Below, piece by piece: positions 8,470 through 18,047 of a DNA stretch of 34,679 nt. Under the pieces are notes generated by a model. The model was not told where the DNA came from. It did no database searches and saw nothing but the letters and a program-made list of their open reading frames with translations. Made by a program: the position numbers and the translations under genes. Numbering within the stretch: position 1 is the first letter of the stretch; each line of letters begins with the position of its first letter. Origin of the DNA: an uncultured Bacteroidales bacterium (GTDB taxonomy: Bacteria; Bacteroidota; Bacteroidia; Bacteroidales; UBA932); contig CASGDV010000035.1 in NCBI GenBank assembly GCA_949300335.1, positions 1 to 34,679 on the forward strand, read 5' to 3'.

Positions 8470-11400
8470 ATGTTAATAAACAAGAAATCGACGGAACAGC
8501 TCCGTGACAGTCTTGAGGCCGGGAGGGAGGTTTTCTGTTCCGGTCTGTTTCTGTCTGCCAGATGGTTTGTCTTTTCATCTGCAGTACAGTCCGGAATCCA
8601 TCTCATAGTGCTTCCTGACAAGGAATCTGCCGAGTATTGCGCTTCCGACCTGTATGACATGATAGACGGGGACAGAGTGTTTTTTCTGCCCGATACCGGA
8701 CGCAAGATAGAGAGGAGCAACTATAAAGCCTCGCTTGAGGTGCAGAGGACAGCTGCGTTGGGCAGGATCATGAATGCTCCTGACGGAGAGTTGTCGGTAC
8801 TGGTCACTTATCCTGAAGCTCTGGAAGAAAAGGTCCCTTCCGGTGACAAGGTGAGTTCTTCCATAATATCTCTTGTAAAAGGCGGGGAGGAAGATTTCGA
8901 CGGATTGTGTGCGAGGTTGGCTTCCGAGGGGTTCGTAAAGACGGATTTCGTTTCCGAGCCGGGCCAGTATGCCGTGAGGGGCGGGCTGGTGGACATATTT
9001 TCGTACTCGTTCAACAATCCTTTCAGGATATCTTTCTTCGGAAACGAAGTCGAAAGCATCAGCATATTCAACTGCAACACCCAGCTGTCTGAGAGTCAGG
9101 TGGACAGTGTGGACATTTGTCCGGAGCTTGTTTCCGAAGATGATGAAGGCACTCCCCTCTCCGCTCTTTTGCCTGACGATGCAGTGGTATGGCTGGATTC
9201 TTCGGACATGTACCGTGAAAAAGAATTCTTTCCTGCCCTGCTTGATTTCAGACATGTCTATATCGATACTCCCCTTTCCGCCCAGGATGTATCCCCTGTA
9301 AAGTTCGATATTTCCCCGCAGCCTGTGTTCAACAAGAATTTCGAACTTCTGGTGGAGGATATACGGAAAAGGGTGGAGGAAGGATGGAAAGTGTATATAT
9401 TCGGTGAGAAGGAATCGCAGCTTGAGAGACTGAGGTCCATACTTTCACAATATGGCGGGATAATACCGGGATTCTGTCCCGGAAAGAACATCCACAACGG
9501 ATTCATCGACAATCAGGACAGGATATGCTGCTATTCCGACCATGAGATATTCGACAGGTTCCACAGGGTGGCCATAAGACGTACCGTCGAGAAAAGCGAG
9601 CAGTTGACCATAAATGACCTGACTTCTTTCAATATAGGAGACTATATCGTCCATATAGACCATGGAGTGGGGATCTTCGGCGGGCTTGTCCGTGTCAGGG
9701 ACGACAAGGGAAGGATGCATGAGGTGGTCAAGCTTATATACAAGGACAATGACACCGTACTGGTTTCCGTCCATTCTCTTCACAAGATATCCAGATACAA
9801 GTCCAAGGATGCCGAGCCTCCGAAAATATACAAGCTGGGCTCCAGGGTATGGCAGAACCTCAAGGCCAATACCAAGAAGAAAGTCAAGGATATAGCCAAG
9901 GAACTGATACAGCTTTATGCCAAAAGGAAAAGCGCCGAGGGCTTTGCATTCTCTCCCGACACGTATATGCAGGAAGAGCTGGAGTCATCTTTCATGTATG
10001 AAGATACTCCTGACCAGGAAAAGGCCGTAAAGGCCGTGAAGGCTGACATGGAAGCAGACTATCCTATGGACAGGCTGGTCTGCGGTGATGTGGGGTTCGG
10101 CAAGACGGAGGTGGCTGTACGTGCCGCATTCAAGGCTGTGGCCGACAGCAAGCAGGTGGCCGTGCTGGTCCCTACTACAATACTTGCCCTGCAGCATTAC
10201 AACACGTTCAAGGGTAGGTTGAAGGATTTTCCTTGCAATATCGATTATGTGAGCCGGCTCAGGACAGCCAGGGAGGTATCCGACATACAGAAGAGGCTGA
10301 AGAACGGCAGTATCGATATAGTCATAGGTACTCACAAACTCATAGGAAAAGGCTTCGAATTCAAGGATCTCGGGCTTCTGATCATAGATGAAGAACAGAA
10401 ATTCGGCGTGAGCGCGAAGGAAAAGCTGCGCCAGATGAAAAGTTCCGTGGATACTCTGACACTGACGGCTACGCCGATCCCGAGGACTCTTCAGTTTTCT
10501 CTTCTCGGAGCACGGGACCTTTCCATCATCAACACTCCCCCGCCGAACAGAATTCCTGTGCAGACTGAAATCATGCTTTTCGATCATGATGAGATAAAGC
10601 GTATCATAGACTATGAGCTGAATCGCGGAGGCCAGATTTTCTTCGTGCACAACAGGGTGGAAGAACTTCAGTCGATATATGACATTCTTCACAGAATAGA
10701 GCCTGACATGAAAATATGCGTGGCGCATGGCCAGATGGAAGCCAAGACTCTTGAAAACAAGATACTGGATTTCATGGAGGGAGACTATGACATGCTTCTA
10801 TGTACCACCATCATAGAAAACGGTCTTGATATCCCGAATGCAAACACCATCATCATAAACCAGGCCCAGAACATAGGGCTGAGCGACCTGCATCAGCTGA
10901 GAGGAAGGGTGGGACGTTCGAACAAGAGGGCTTTCTGCTATCTGATAGTGCCTCCTCTCGTTTCCATCACTGATGAAGCCAGGCGGAGGCTCAAGGCCAT
11001 AGAGTCCTTTTCCGATCTTGGAAGCGGTTTCAATATAGCCATGCAGGATCTTGACATAAGGGGTGCGGGAAATCTTCTGGGAGCCGAACAAAGCGGCTTC
11101 ATCTCCGACATGGGACTTGAAACATATCAGAAGATACTCGCTGAGGCCATGGAGGAATTGGGTGTGGAAACAGGTTCAACGGCAGGGCGTTCGGACGAGT
11201 CGTATGTATCCGACTGTACCATCGAAACTGACCAGCTGGCCCTTATTCCGGACAGCTACATAGACATGACTGCGGAGAAAATCAGGATATACAAGGAACT
11301 GGATTCCATTTCCGATGAAAAATCCCTGGACAGGTACCGGGACAGGCTTGAAGACAGGTTCGGGAAGATTCCGCCGGAGCTTGACAGGCTGTTCGATATC

Positions 11401-11652
11401 GTCAGGATCAGGCAGCTTGGCGAGAAACTCGGGTTCGAAAAGATAATCATCAAGAACGGAGTGATGATATGTTTTTTCATATCAAACCCTCTGTCAAAGT
11501 ATTACCGTTCGGAGAAATTTTCGTCCATCCTGCAGAGCATAAACGGGAATCCTGCCCTTTTTGACTTGAAACAGAATGACAGCAAGCTCAGGATTTTCGT
11601 CAGAAATGTGGAATCCCTGTCAAAAGCCTATTCCATATTGAAGAAATTATAA
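8470..11652 (+). CDS. mfd: transcription-repair coupling factor Mfd
   Basis: This 1060-residue DNA translocase removes RNA polymerase stalled at lesions and recruits UvrA. The N-terminal UvrB-like module (about 1-330) is present. The RNA-polymerase-interacting domain starts near residue 387 (FNIGDYIVHIDHGVGIF). Helicase motifs follow: Walker A GDVGFGKTE at 539, the motif II box DEEQ at 640 (DEEH in E. coli Mfd), TATPIPRTL, and motif VI QLRGRVGRS at 809. The C-terminal regulatory domain fills about 930-1060. Length is normal for Bacteroidota. GGAG lies 3 bases before the ATG. It is the first gene of a plus-strand run, with coaX 28 bases downstream. Confidence 0.97.
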   Translation: MLINKKSTEQLRDSLEAGREVFCSGLFLSARWFVFSSAVQSGIHLIVLPDKESAEYCASDLYDMIDGDRVFFLPDTGRKIERSNYKASLEVQRTAALGRIMNAPDGELSVLVTYPEALEEKVPSGDKVSSSIISLVKGGEEDFDGLCARLASEGFVKTDFVSEPGQYAVRGGLVDIFSYSFNNPFRISFFGNEVESISIFNCNTQLSESQVDSVDICPELVSEDDEGTPLSALLPDDAVVWLDSSDMYREKEFFPALLDFRHVYIDTPLSAQDVSPVKFDISPQPVFNKNFELLVEDIRKRVEEGWKVYIFGEKESQLERLRSILSQYGGIIPGFCPGKNIHNGFIDNQDRICCYSDHEIFDRFHRVAIRRTVEKSEQLTINDLTSFNIGDYIVHIDHGVGIFGGLVRVRDDKGRMHEVVKLIYKDNDTVLVSVHSLHKISRYKSKDAEPPKIYKLGSRVWQNLKANTKKKVKDIAKELIQLYAKRKSAEGFAFSPDTYMQEELESSFMYEDTPDQEKAVKAVKADMEADYPMDRLVCGDVGFGKTEVAVRAAFKAVADSKQVAVLVPTTILALQHYNTFKGRLKDFPCNIDYVSRLRTAREVSDIQKRLKNGSIDIVIGTHKLIGKGFEFKDLGLLIIDEEQKFGVSAKEKLRQMKSSVDTLTLTATPIPRTLQFSLLGARDLSIINTPPPNRIPVQTEIMLFDHDEIKRIIDYELNRGGQIFFVHNRVEELQSIYDILHRIEPDMKICVAHGQMEAKTLENKILDFMEGDYDMLLCTTIIENGLDIPNANTIIINQAQNIGLSDLHQLRGRVGRSNKRAFCYLIVPPLVSITDEARRRLKAIESFSDLGSGFNIAMQDLDIRGAGNLLGAEQSGFISDMGLETYQKILAEAMEELGVETGSTAGRSDESYVSDCTIETDQLALIPDSYIDMTAEKIRIYKELDSISDEKSLDRYRDRLEDRFGKIPPELDRLFDIVRIRQLGEKLGFEKIIIKNGVMICFFISNPLSKYYRSEKFSSILQSINGNPALFDLKQNDSKLRIFVRNVESLSKAYSILKKL

Positions 11653-11680
11653 GTAACTTTACAGGCTGTTTTTACTTGTT

Positions 11681-12391
11681 ATGGCGAATCTTCTGGTCGA
11701 TATAGGCAGTACGGCATTGAAAGCGTCATGGGCTGACGGAGTCACGCTCGGAAAGACTTTCCGGTATCAGGGTGAGCACATGATTGATTTCATACTTTCG
11801 CTTGTCGTGACAGACAGGCCGGATGTCATGGTGGTATCATCGGCCAGGGACATATCCTCCTCTGATGAAGAAAGGCTTCGGAAATGCTGTGACAGACTGC
11901 TTCTCATCGATTCCGTACACAAGGGCATATACAGGAATGCACCTGACTATCTCAGTCCTGACAGATATGCTTCCATGGTGGCTGCACGGTATCTTTTCAA
12001 GGACAGGAAATGTGTCATTTTCGATTTCGGCACTACCATGACGGTAGATTTTCTGGATACCTGCGGAAACTATGCCGGAGGTAACATATCCCCGGGATGC
12101 CGTACCAGATTCAAGGCTCTAAACAGGTATTCCAGAGTACTGCCGCTTGTGGATACTCCGGAAGATATACAGGAAGTGGGGACATCCTTGAAATCGTCCG
12201 TCGAATCCGGTGTGATTTCAGGCATAATGTTTGAAATTCAGGGATATCTTGGTCAGAATCATGAAAATATTGTCATTTTTACCGGAGGAGACGCAATTTA
12301 TTTTGCAAAACGCATTAAAAACTCCATCTTTGTAATTTGTAATTTAGTTTTGATGGGATTAGCTATATTGGCTGAAGAATATGTTGGATAG
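11681..12391 (+). CDS. coaX: type III pantothenate kinase
   Basis: The enzyme phosphorylates pantothenate, the first step of coenzyme A synthesis, in the cytoplasm. The 236-residue protein has the ASKHA-fold phosphate motif LLVDIGSTALK at its N-terminus, the second phosphate motif FDFGTTMTVDF near residue 117, the Gly-rich motif GGNISPG, and SPDRYASMVAA around the family's catalytic Asp. These separate it from type I and II kinases. It follows mfd by 28 bases, and its last 11 bases overlap the start of the outer-membrane protein gene, so the two are probably translated together. Confidence 0.92.
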   Translation: MANLLVDIGSTALKASWADGVTLGKTFRYQGEHMIDFILSLVVTDRPDVMVVSSARDISSSDEERLRKCCDRLLLIDSVHKGIYRNAPDYLSPDRYASMVAARYLFKDRKCVIFDFGTTMTVDFLDTCGNYAGGNISPGCRTRFKALNRYSRVLPLVDTPEDIQEVGTSLKSSVESGVISGIMFEIQGYLGQNHENIVIFTGGDAIYFAKRIKNSIFVICNLVLMGLAILAEEYVG

Positions 12392-13697
12392 GTTATATTT
12401 GTTTATCATAGCTGGACTTATCTGTATCTGCATACCATCCGCAGGACAGACGAACGGGACGTATGGAGCTTATTCACCGTATTCCGTTTTCGGTCTGGGA
12501 GAAATTTCCCGTGAGGGTACAGCTTACAACAAGAGCATGGGGGGAGTCGGCATAGCGTCGAACAGCAGAAGATTTGTGAACATAATGAATCCGGCATCGG
12601 TGTCCGTGAGGGACAGCAGTTCATTCATGGCTGATTTCGGTATTGTACAGAAGAACACTATATTCCGTCAGAATGACCTGAGGTCGGGTAACAATACGTT
12701 CAATATCTATAACTTCGTGATAAGTTTCCCGGTGTACAGGTCTTCTGCGCTCATGGTGGGAATCATGCCTTTCAGTGATGTGGGGTACAATATCAGACAG
12801 AAACAGACGAATCAGGACATAATAGGTAATACCGGAAACATCACATACAATACTTACGGAGAAGGAAGTGTGTATCAGCTTTTTCTGGGAGGAGGTGCCA
12901 CTTTCTGGAAGAGGCTTTCGATAGGGGCCGAGGCCATATATTATTTCGGAAATCTGGATAAGGTCTACAACCAGGATTTCAGCAATACTTCCTATGCATC
13001 GCTGAAAAGCGGGTACGAACTTCTGGTAAGGGGTGTTACAGGAAAGTTCGGACTGCAGTACCAGCAGCCTCTCGGAAATGACCTCTATATGGTTCTCGGG
13101 GCCACTTACAGATTGAAGACCAATATGAAAGGCCATACGATCTATTATGAGAACAAGCAGACCGACGAGATAGTGGACACTCTGGTCTATAATGATGTTC
13201 TGAACGGAAGGGACAATGATCTGAAGATAGCCGGGGAGATAGGAGTGGGAATATCCGTGAAGAAAGGGGAGAAATGGAGTGCTGAATTCAATTATATAAG
13301 ATCCGACTGGAGAAATTCGGGAATGGACTTGTATGACGGCTATGGTGTTTCGGGTGCGTCATCGTTTTCATCCAGTGTTTCGCAGTCTTTCAGGGCCGGA
13401 TTCGAGATTGTGCCCAACAGGAACGATATCAGGTATTATCTGAGAAGATGTGCCTACAGGGTGGGAGCCTACTATGAACAGGCTTATTACAAGCTCGACG
13501 GCAATATGGTGAATTCCATGGGGCTTACGTTCGGTGTCACCTTGCCTGTATTCAGGTGGTACAACGGTCTGACTTTGGGAGTGGATGTGGGACAGCGCGG
13601 AAGCCTGAGGACAAATATGGTGCGTGAAAGGTACGTATCCTTTGTCATAGGTTTCAATATCTTTGATATCTGGTTCCAGAAACCACGGTATCAGTAG
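12381..13697 (+). CDS. outer-membrane beta-barrel protein of unknown substrate
   Basis: The 438-residue protein starts with a signal peptide (MLDRLYLFIIAGLICICIPSAGQ). The mature region opens with GTYGAYSPYSVFGLGE and MGGVGIASNS, then NPAS, a pattern typical of FadL/OmpP1-like barrels in Bacteroidota. The rest alternates polar and aromatic residues as barrel strands do, and it ends in NIFDIWFQKPRYQ, a typical C-terminal strand plus tail. From memory, orthologues often sit next to coaX in Bacteroides. It overlaps coaX by 11 bases. It could be a transport channel or an assembly factor; the substrate cannot be read from the sequence. Confidence 0.75.
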   Translation: MLDRLYLFIIAGLICICIPSAGQTNGTYGAYSPYSVFGLGEISREGTAYNKSMGGVGIASNSRRFVNIMNPASVSVRDSSSFMADFGIVQKNTIFRQNDLRSGNNTFNIYNFVISFPVYRSSALMVGIMPFSDVGYNIRQKQTNQDIIGNTGNITYNTYGEGSVYQLFLGGGATFWKRLSIGAEAIYYFGNLDKVYNQDFSNTSYASLKSGYELLVRGVTGKFGLQYQQPLGNDLYMVLGATYRLKTNMKGHTIYYENKQTDEIVDTLVYNDVLNGRDNDLKIAGEIGVGISVKKGEKWSAEFNYIRSDWRNSGMDLYDGYGVSGASSFSSSVSQSFRAGFEIVPNRNDIRYYLRRCAYRVGAYYEQAYYKLDGNMVNSMGLTFGVTLPVFRWYNGLTLGVDVGQRGSLRTNMVRERYVSFVIGFNIFDIWFQKPRYQ

Positions 13698-13761
13698 ACT
13701 GTTGCCGCTTGCGGCATATATTATGATTGTAACGGTTTAAAGAAAACAAACTTAATTGAAT

Positions 13762-15075
13762 ATGAAAAAGAATGTCCTTTTGTTCTTCTCTGTCGTTTTC
13801 ATGCTGGCAGGGGCGTGCATTGCTTCCGCTCAGGGTAAATATGGTGCGGACAGTGCCGAATGTATCAAGTATCTGTCTTACTACAACGAGTATTACAAGC
13901 AGAAAAACTATGATGATGCTCTTCCGAACTGGAGAAAGGCTTACAAGCTTTGTCCTCCTACCGCAAACCAGACCATGCTTATCAATGGTACTTCTCTGTA
14001 CAGGCGTCTCATAAACGAAAACAGGAACAATCCTGTGTATTTCGAATCCCTTATAGATACCCTGCTTACCCTTCATGATACCAGGGCACAGTATTATCCG
14101 AAATATGCGGTGACTGCTCTCAACAACAAGGGGCAGGACATGATAAACTATATCAAGGATGATCCGCAGAGGCTCTATGACGAATTCAAGCTTATCATAG
14201 ATGCTAACAAGGCTGCGGTAAAGCCTCAGATTCTTCTTTTCGAACTCAATACTTCTTGCCAGCTCTACCAGAACGGTACTCTGATGGCAGAGGATGTCAT
14301 CCAGGACTATAATACTGTGATGGGTCTTCTTGACCAGATGAAACAGACTCCTGACATTGAAAAGATCAGGACAGACTGTGAAAGTATCTTCATAGGAAGC
14401 AACGTGGCAAGCTGCGAGAATCTCATCGCACTGTTCACTCCGAGATTCGAGGCCGCTCCGGATGATCTCCAGCTCGCGACCAATATCGTGAAGATGCTTT
14501 CGTCTACCGAAGGATGTACTGACAACGATCTGTTCAAGAACGCTGCCAATACCATGCACAGGCTTGATCCTTCATACAATTCCGCACACTTCCTCTATCA
14601 GCTCTATTCTGCAGAAGGAGATGTGGACAATGCCCTGAAATTCATAGACGAAGCCATAGCTTATCCTGAATCTGACAATGCTGTCGACGCCCAGTATGCT
14701 TATGAAGCCGCAGCCTTTGCATTCAAGAGCTCGAGAAATGCAGCTGCATTCGAATATGCCATGAAGGCTGCCGAACTTGATTCTGCACTTGCCGGAAAGG
14801 CTTATATGCTCATCGGTACCATATGGGGATCACTCGTATGCCAGGGTAACGAGATAGAAAGAAGGGCTCCTTACTGGGTGGCTGTGGACTATATGGTGAA
14901 AGCGAAGAATGCTGATCCTTCACTTGCGGAAGAGGCGAACAAGCACATCGCACAGTACCGTCAGTATTATCCTCAGACTGCAGAAGCATTCATGTACAAC
15001 GTGACTGACGGTGATTCGTATACTGTATCATGCGGCGGAATGCGTGCTGTCACTACAGTGAAGACCCAGCAGTAA
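13762..15075 (+). CDS. secreted TPR-repeat protein
   Basis: The ATG at 13762 (437 residues) gives a good signal peptide (MKKNVLLFFSVVFMLAGACIASAQG); an in-frame TTG two codons upstream is unlikely. The mature protein is mostly helical with TPR-like units. One is YYNEYYKQKNYDDALPNWRKAYKLCP at its start, split here as YYNEYYKQKNYD and DALPNWRKAYKLCP. Others are FLYQLYSAEGDVDNALKFID and AAAFEYAMKAAELDSALAGK. The C-terminus (SCGGMRAVTTVKTQQ) is not TPR-like. It is probably a periplasmic scaffold. It lies between the outer-membrane protein and lptC genes, so an envelope-assembly role is plausible but unproven. Confidence 0.8.
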   Translation: MKKNVLLFFSVVFMLAGACIASAQGKYGADSAECIKYLSYYNEYYKQKNYDDALPNWRKAYKLCPPTANQTMLINGTSLYRRLINENRNNPVYFESLIDTLLTLHDTRAQYYPKYAVTALNNKGQDMINYIKDDPQRLYDEFKLIIDANKAAVKPQILLFELNTSCQLYQNGTLMAEDVIQDYNTVMGLLDQMKQTPDIEKIRTDCESIFIGSNVASCENLIALFTPRFEAAPDDLQLATNIVKMLSSTEGCTDNDLFKNAANTMHRLDPSYNSAHFLYQLYSAEGDVDNALKFIDEAIAYPESDNAVDAQYAYEAAAFAFKSSRNAAAFEYAMKAAELDSALAGKAYMLIGTIWGSLVCQGNEIERRAPYWVAVDYMVKAKNADPSLAEEANKHIAQYRQYYPQTAEAFMYNVTDGDSYTVSCGGMRAVTTVKTQQ

Positions 15076-15085
15076 TCTCCAGGTT

Positions 15086-15733
15086 TTGCTGAAAAGGTTG
15101 GGATATACAGGTTTTCATGCGGCAGCCCGGAATCTGATTCTGGGCTCCGTTTTCGTTTTATCCGCTGCCTGCGGCGGAAGGGATCTGGGGACGGCTGAAA
15201 AGCTGGACCTGGCTGCTACTCCCGTGCAGACTGTAGACAAGATGTTTGTAGTCCAGTCTGAAAACGGAGTTCTCCAAATGCGTATGGAGGCGGATGTGAT
15301 GGAAAGGTATCAGAACGACTCCATGTCTTATGAATTGTTCCCTAAAGGGCTTGCCGTTTTCGGATACAATGAAGACGGTCTTCTGGAAACTGAAATCACG
15401 GCTGACAACGGCAGGCATGTGAAGATGGAGAAGGATGACAGCGAACAGTGGGAGGCCTACGGCAATGTCGTGGTAAGGAATATCATCAACCAGGAAGTTA
15501 TGGAGACCGATACCCTTTACTGGGACAGGAAGAACGAGAAGATATATACCGACTGCTATGTCAAGCTGTATTCCCCTGACGGATATATGCAGGGATATGG
15601 GATGGAATCGGACCAGCGTGCCAGAAATTCAGTCATCCTCCAGCCTTTCGACAGTTATGGTGTGATAGTGCAGGACAGTACCGAGGTCAGGATAGATTCC
15701 GTGAATTTTATAGGACCTTTGATAAAAAAATAG
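15086..15733 (+). CDS. lptC: LPS export protein LptC (lipoprotein type)
   Basis: In the Lpt bridge, LptC accepts lipopolysaccharide from LptBFG and passes it to LptA across the periplasm. The frame has no ATG before the hydrophobic segment, so TTG at 15086 is the most plausible start (215 residues); an in-frame TTG at 15098 is an alternative. The N-terminus (NLILGSVFVLSAACGG) ends in a lipobox-like Cys29, as in Bacteroidota LptC. The OstA-like core follows: MFVVQSENGVLQMRMEADVM, then AVFGYNEDGLLETEITAD, EAYGNVVVRN, TDTLYWDRKNEKIYTD. It lies 10 bases after the TPR gene. Confidence 0.85.
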   Translation: MLKRLGYTGFHAAARNLILGSVFVLSAACGGRDLGTAEKLDLAATPVQTVDKMFVVQSENGVLQMRMEADVMERYQNDSMSYELFPKGLAVFGYNEDGLLETEITADNGRHVKMEKDDSEQWEAYGNVVVRNIINQEVMETDTLYWDRKNEKIYTDCYVKLYSPDGYMQGYGMESDQRARNSVILQPFDSYGVIVQDSTEVRIDSVNFIGPLIKK

Positions 15734-15755
15734 TCGCAGATTCGATGAAAATTGC

Positions 15756-15763
15756 TATCTTCG
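15756..15763 (+). promoter_or_regulatory. weak candidate -7 element upstream of the PpiD-like gene
   Basis: TATCTTCG differs by one base from the Bacteroidota -7 consensus TAnnTTTG. It lies 48 bases before the ATG at 15812 in the only sizeable gap (78 bases) of the operon. The -33 position reads GTCG rather than TTTG, so this is a weak call. Confidence 0.25.
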
Positions 15764-15811
15764 CGGTCCATAGCGCATTATAAAGGAAATAATTTAAAAT
15801 TTAATGATAAG

Positions 15812-17911
15812 ATGGCTGTTCTTGAAAAAATTAGAGTTAAGTTCGGCATACTGATTTCAGTAGTGATAGCTCTGGCTTTGCTTTCGTTCATCATCGATCC
15901 GAATACCATAAGCCAGGTGGCATCATCCATGTCATCAAAGTATCGTGTCGGAAAAATTGACGGGAATTCTGTTTCATATCAGGATTTTGACAATGAATTG
16001 AATTATCAGAACCGTATTTTCGAGTATATGTACAGGAGAAATGCGAATACCGATCAGGAGATGGAGTATGTCCGCAATATGGCCTGGAAGACATTTGTCG
16101 ACAGGTACATGTTTCTGTACAATGCGAAGAAGGCAGGGATACAGGTAGGCGAGGCCGAACTTGTGGATCTGACTTCAGGTGATATGGTATCTCCTATGAT
16201 TTCGCAGATTTTCGTGGATGAGACAGGTGCGTTTTCCAAAGACATGCTTTCAAACTATCTCCAGAGCATGCAGTATGACCAGACCGGCCAGGCAAGAATG
16301 TTCTGGGACTATCTTCAGAATACTGTCACTACGGACCAGTATTATGTAAAATACAACAGTCTGTTCAATGCCGGCAATTTCATAAACCCTCTTATGATGA
16401 CAGATGAAATAGCCGACAACAACAATTCCGTGGGAGTGGAGTTCGTGATGGTACCTTACGGCTATCAGAGGGATACTACCATAGAGGTGACCGATGCCGA
16501 GATCAGGAACTATTACAAGGAGCATAAGAAACTTTACAGACAGACTGCAAGCAGGGATATCGAATATGTGGTTTTCGAAGTGAAGCCGTCACAGACAGAC
16601 ATAGCGGATGCCAATGACAAGGTGGTAAAGGCTTACGACGAGTTCTCTACTACAGACAATGTCAAGAATTTCCTGATGAAGAACTCTGATACTCCGTACT
16701 CTGACGAGTGGTACAAGAAAGGTGAACTCAGGACAGTCTCCGCTGACGTGGAAAATTTCGTATTCGATTCCAAGACCAGGACAGGAGATGTATCCCAGGT
16801 ACTTGCCAAGGACAATACTTTCTATGTGGCACGCGTGATGGATTCAGCCATGGTTCCGGATTCCGTATTCGTGAAAGGCATTCTCCTTCAGGGTGTGCAG
16901 ACAGATCTGGCGGACAGTCTTCTGAATGTGCTCAAGACCGGCAAGGATAATTTCGAAAACGTAGCCGCGCAGTATTCTGCCATGGGTGCTTCCCAGACAG
17001 GCGAACCGGGAGACTACGGTTGGATGACCAAGAATACCATGTTCCCTGGAATCGAATCCGTATTCACTGCAAGACTGAACAATCTGTATGTAGTCGAGAC
17101 ACAGTACGGAAAACATATCCTCAAGGTGACTGACAGGTCAGAGCCTCTGCAGAAGAAGAAAGTCGCGATTTTTGAAAAAGAGGCGCTTCCTAGCGGAAAC
17201 ACCATCAATGAATATTACGTACAGGCAAATGCACTTGCCACCAAGGCAGACGGAAAATACGAGAACCTGAAGAAGGTCGTGGATGAGGAAGGACTTGCTC
17301 TTCTGACCAGAAACAATCTTCGTGAAGGTGACGAGAACGTAGGTTCCGTAAATGACAGGACCAAGGAGATTTCCAAGTGGGCGTTTGAGACAAAGAGGGA
17401 AGGAAAGATTTCCAATGTGCTGAACATAAACAACGACTACTATGTAGTGGCAGCCCTCAAGAAGATACACAAGGAAGGTTATGCTCCTGTAGCGGATGTC
17501 GCTTCAAGCATAAGTTCCATCATCTATAATCAGAAACTCGGAGAGAAGAAGGCAGCTGAAACCGCCGGGAAGATAGCGGGGCTCGGCTCCATGGAAGCCA
17601 TTGCGGAAGCTCTCGGAACCACTGTAAGCACAAGGGAAGGCATATCTTTCTCTTCTTACATGAATCAGGGTCTTGACCCTAAGTTTATCGGTGCTGTCAC
17701 AGCAGCTGAGGAAGGCGTGATTTCACAGCCTCTTGCAGGAAACATAGGTGTCTATGTATACAAGGTGATTTCACACGATGAAGGTTCGTCCTTCACAGAA
17801 GAAGACGTGAAGAACAGGGCAGCCCAGATGTCCTACTATGCTTCCCAGTCTCTCCTTCCTGTCATGATGCAGGATGCCGATGTGGAGGACAACAGGGCAC
17901 GTTTCTTCTAG
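15812..17911 (+). CDS. PpiD/SurA-like membrane-anchored peptidyl-prolyl isomerase
   Basis: I chose the ATG at 15812 (699 residues), because the 20 codons upstream do not look like protein. Residues 1-35 are a short cytoplasmic start (MAVLEKIRVKFG) plus one membrane helix (ILISVVIALALLSFII). A SurA_N/PpiD-type chaperone domain follows (KIDGNSVSYQDFDNELNYQ). A PpiC-type parvulin domain lies at about 350-436, recognisable from GDYGWMTKNTMFPGIESVF and YGKHILKVTDRSE. A second, degenerate parvulin-like stretch may lie at about 510-570. The protein is expected to help fold outer-membrane proteins in the periplasm. It is the last gene before a strong terminator. Confidence 0.88.
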   Translation: MAVLEKIRVKFGILISVVIALALLSFIIDPNTISQVASSMSSKYRVGKIDGNSVSYQDFDNELNYQNRIFEYMYRRNANTDQEMEYVRNMAWKTFVDRYMFLYNAKKAGIQVGEAELVDLTSGDMVSPMISQIFVDETGAFSKDMLSNYLQSMQYDQTGQARMFWDYLQNTVTTDQYYVKYNSLFNAGNFINPLMMTDEIADNNNSVGVEFVMVPYGYQRDTTIEVTDAEIRNYYKEHKKLYRQTASRDIEYVVFEVKPSQTDIADANDKVVKAYDEFSTTDNVKNFLMKNSDTPYSDEWYKKGELRTVSADVENFVFDSKTRTGDVSQVLAKDNTFYVARVMDSAMVPDSVFVKGILLQGVQTDLADSLLNVLKTGKDNFENVAAQYSAMGASQTGEPGDYGWMTKNTMFPGIESVFTARLNNLYVVETQYGKHILKVTDRSEPLQKKKVAIFEKEALPSGNTINEYYVQANALATKADGKYENLKKVVDEEGLALLTRNNLREGDENVGSVNDRTKEISKWAFETKREGKISNVLNINNDYYVVAALKKIHKEGYAPVADVASSISSIIYNQKLGEKKAAETAGKIAGLGSMEAIAEALGTTVSTREGISFSSYMNQGLDPKFIGAVTAAEEGVISQPLAGNIGVYVYKVISHDEGSSFTEEDVKNRAAQMSYYASQSLLPVMMQDADVEDNRARFF

Positions 17912-17930
17912 AATACAATTCATCAATCAT

Positions 17931-17962
17931 AAAAACCGGACCTTCATAGGCCCGGTTTTTTT
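17931..17962 (+). terminator. intrinsic terminator after the PpiD-like gene
   Basis: AAAAACCGGACC, a 6-base loop (TTCATA) and GGCCCGGTTTTT form a stem of about 12 positions with one A-C mismatch, followed by a T run. It begins 20 bases after the foldase stop and separates this operon from the PUL regulator. The A tract before the stem would let it work in both directions. Confidence 0.85.
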
Positions 17963-17974
17963 ATTGTATCTTCC

Positions 17975-18041
17975 ATGTAACATTTATTACCTGTTTTGAA
18001 ATAAATGTGACATCCGGCAGATATGACTTTGTTTACTTTTG
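17975..18041 (+). promoter_or_regulatory. operator-promoter of the PUL regulator gene (copy 1)
   Basis: ATGTAACAT (17975-17983), 23 bases, GTGACA (18007-18012), 21 bases, then TACTTTTG (18034-18041), an exact TAnnTTTG -7 element. The second box reads ATGTGACAT in full (18005-18013), so both boxes fit the odd-centred palindrome ATGTNACAT, 30 bases centre to centre. The same layout with the same spacings recurs before the PUL operon. The second box occupies the place of the -33 element, which lacks TTTG, as expected for an activator-dependent promoter. The -7 element ends 7 bases before the regulator ATG, so the transcript would be nearly or fully leaderless. Confidence 0.7.
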
Positions 18042-18047
18042 TTTTAG

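Noticed and set aside
13703-13716. TGCCGC-TT-GCGGCA inverted repeat after the outer-membrane protein gene
   Set aside because: The loop is too tight for the full stem and no T run follows, so I do not call it a terminator.
13654-14559. 301-codon minus-strand open frame
   Set aside because: It is antisense to the TPR protein gene, which has a signal peptide and TPR features; no features are seen in the shadow.
18022-18031. TATGACTTTG as an alternative -7 element for the regulator
   Set aside because: The gap between TA and TTTG is too long, and the downstream TACTTTTG matches the consensus exactly and keeps the spacing seen in the second promoter.
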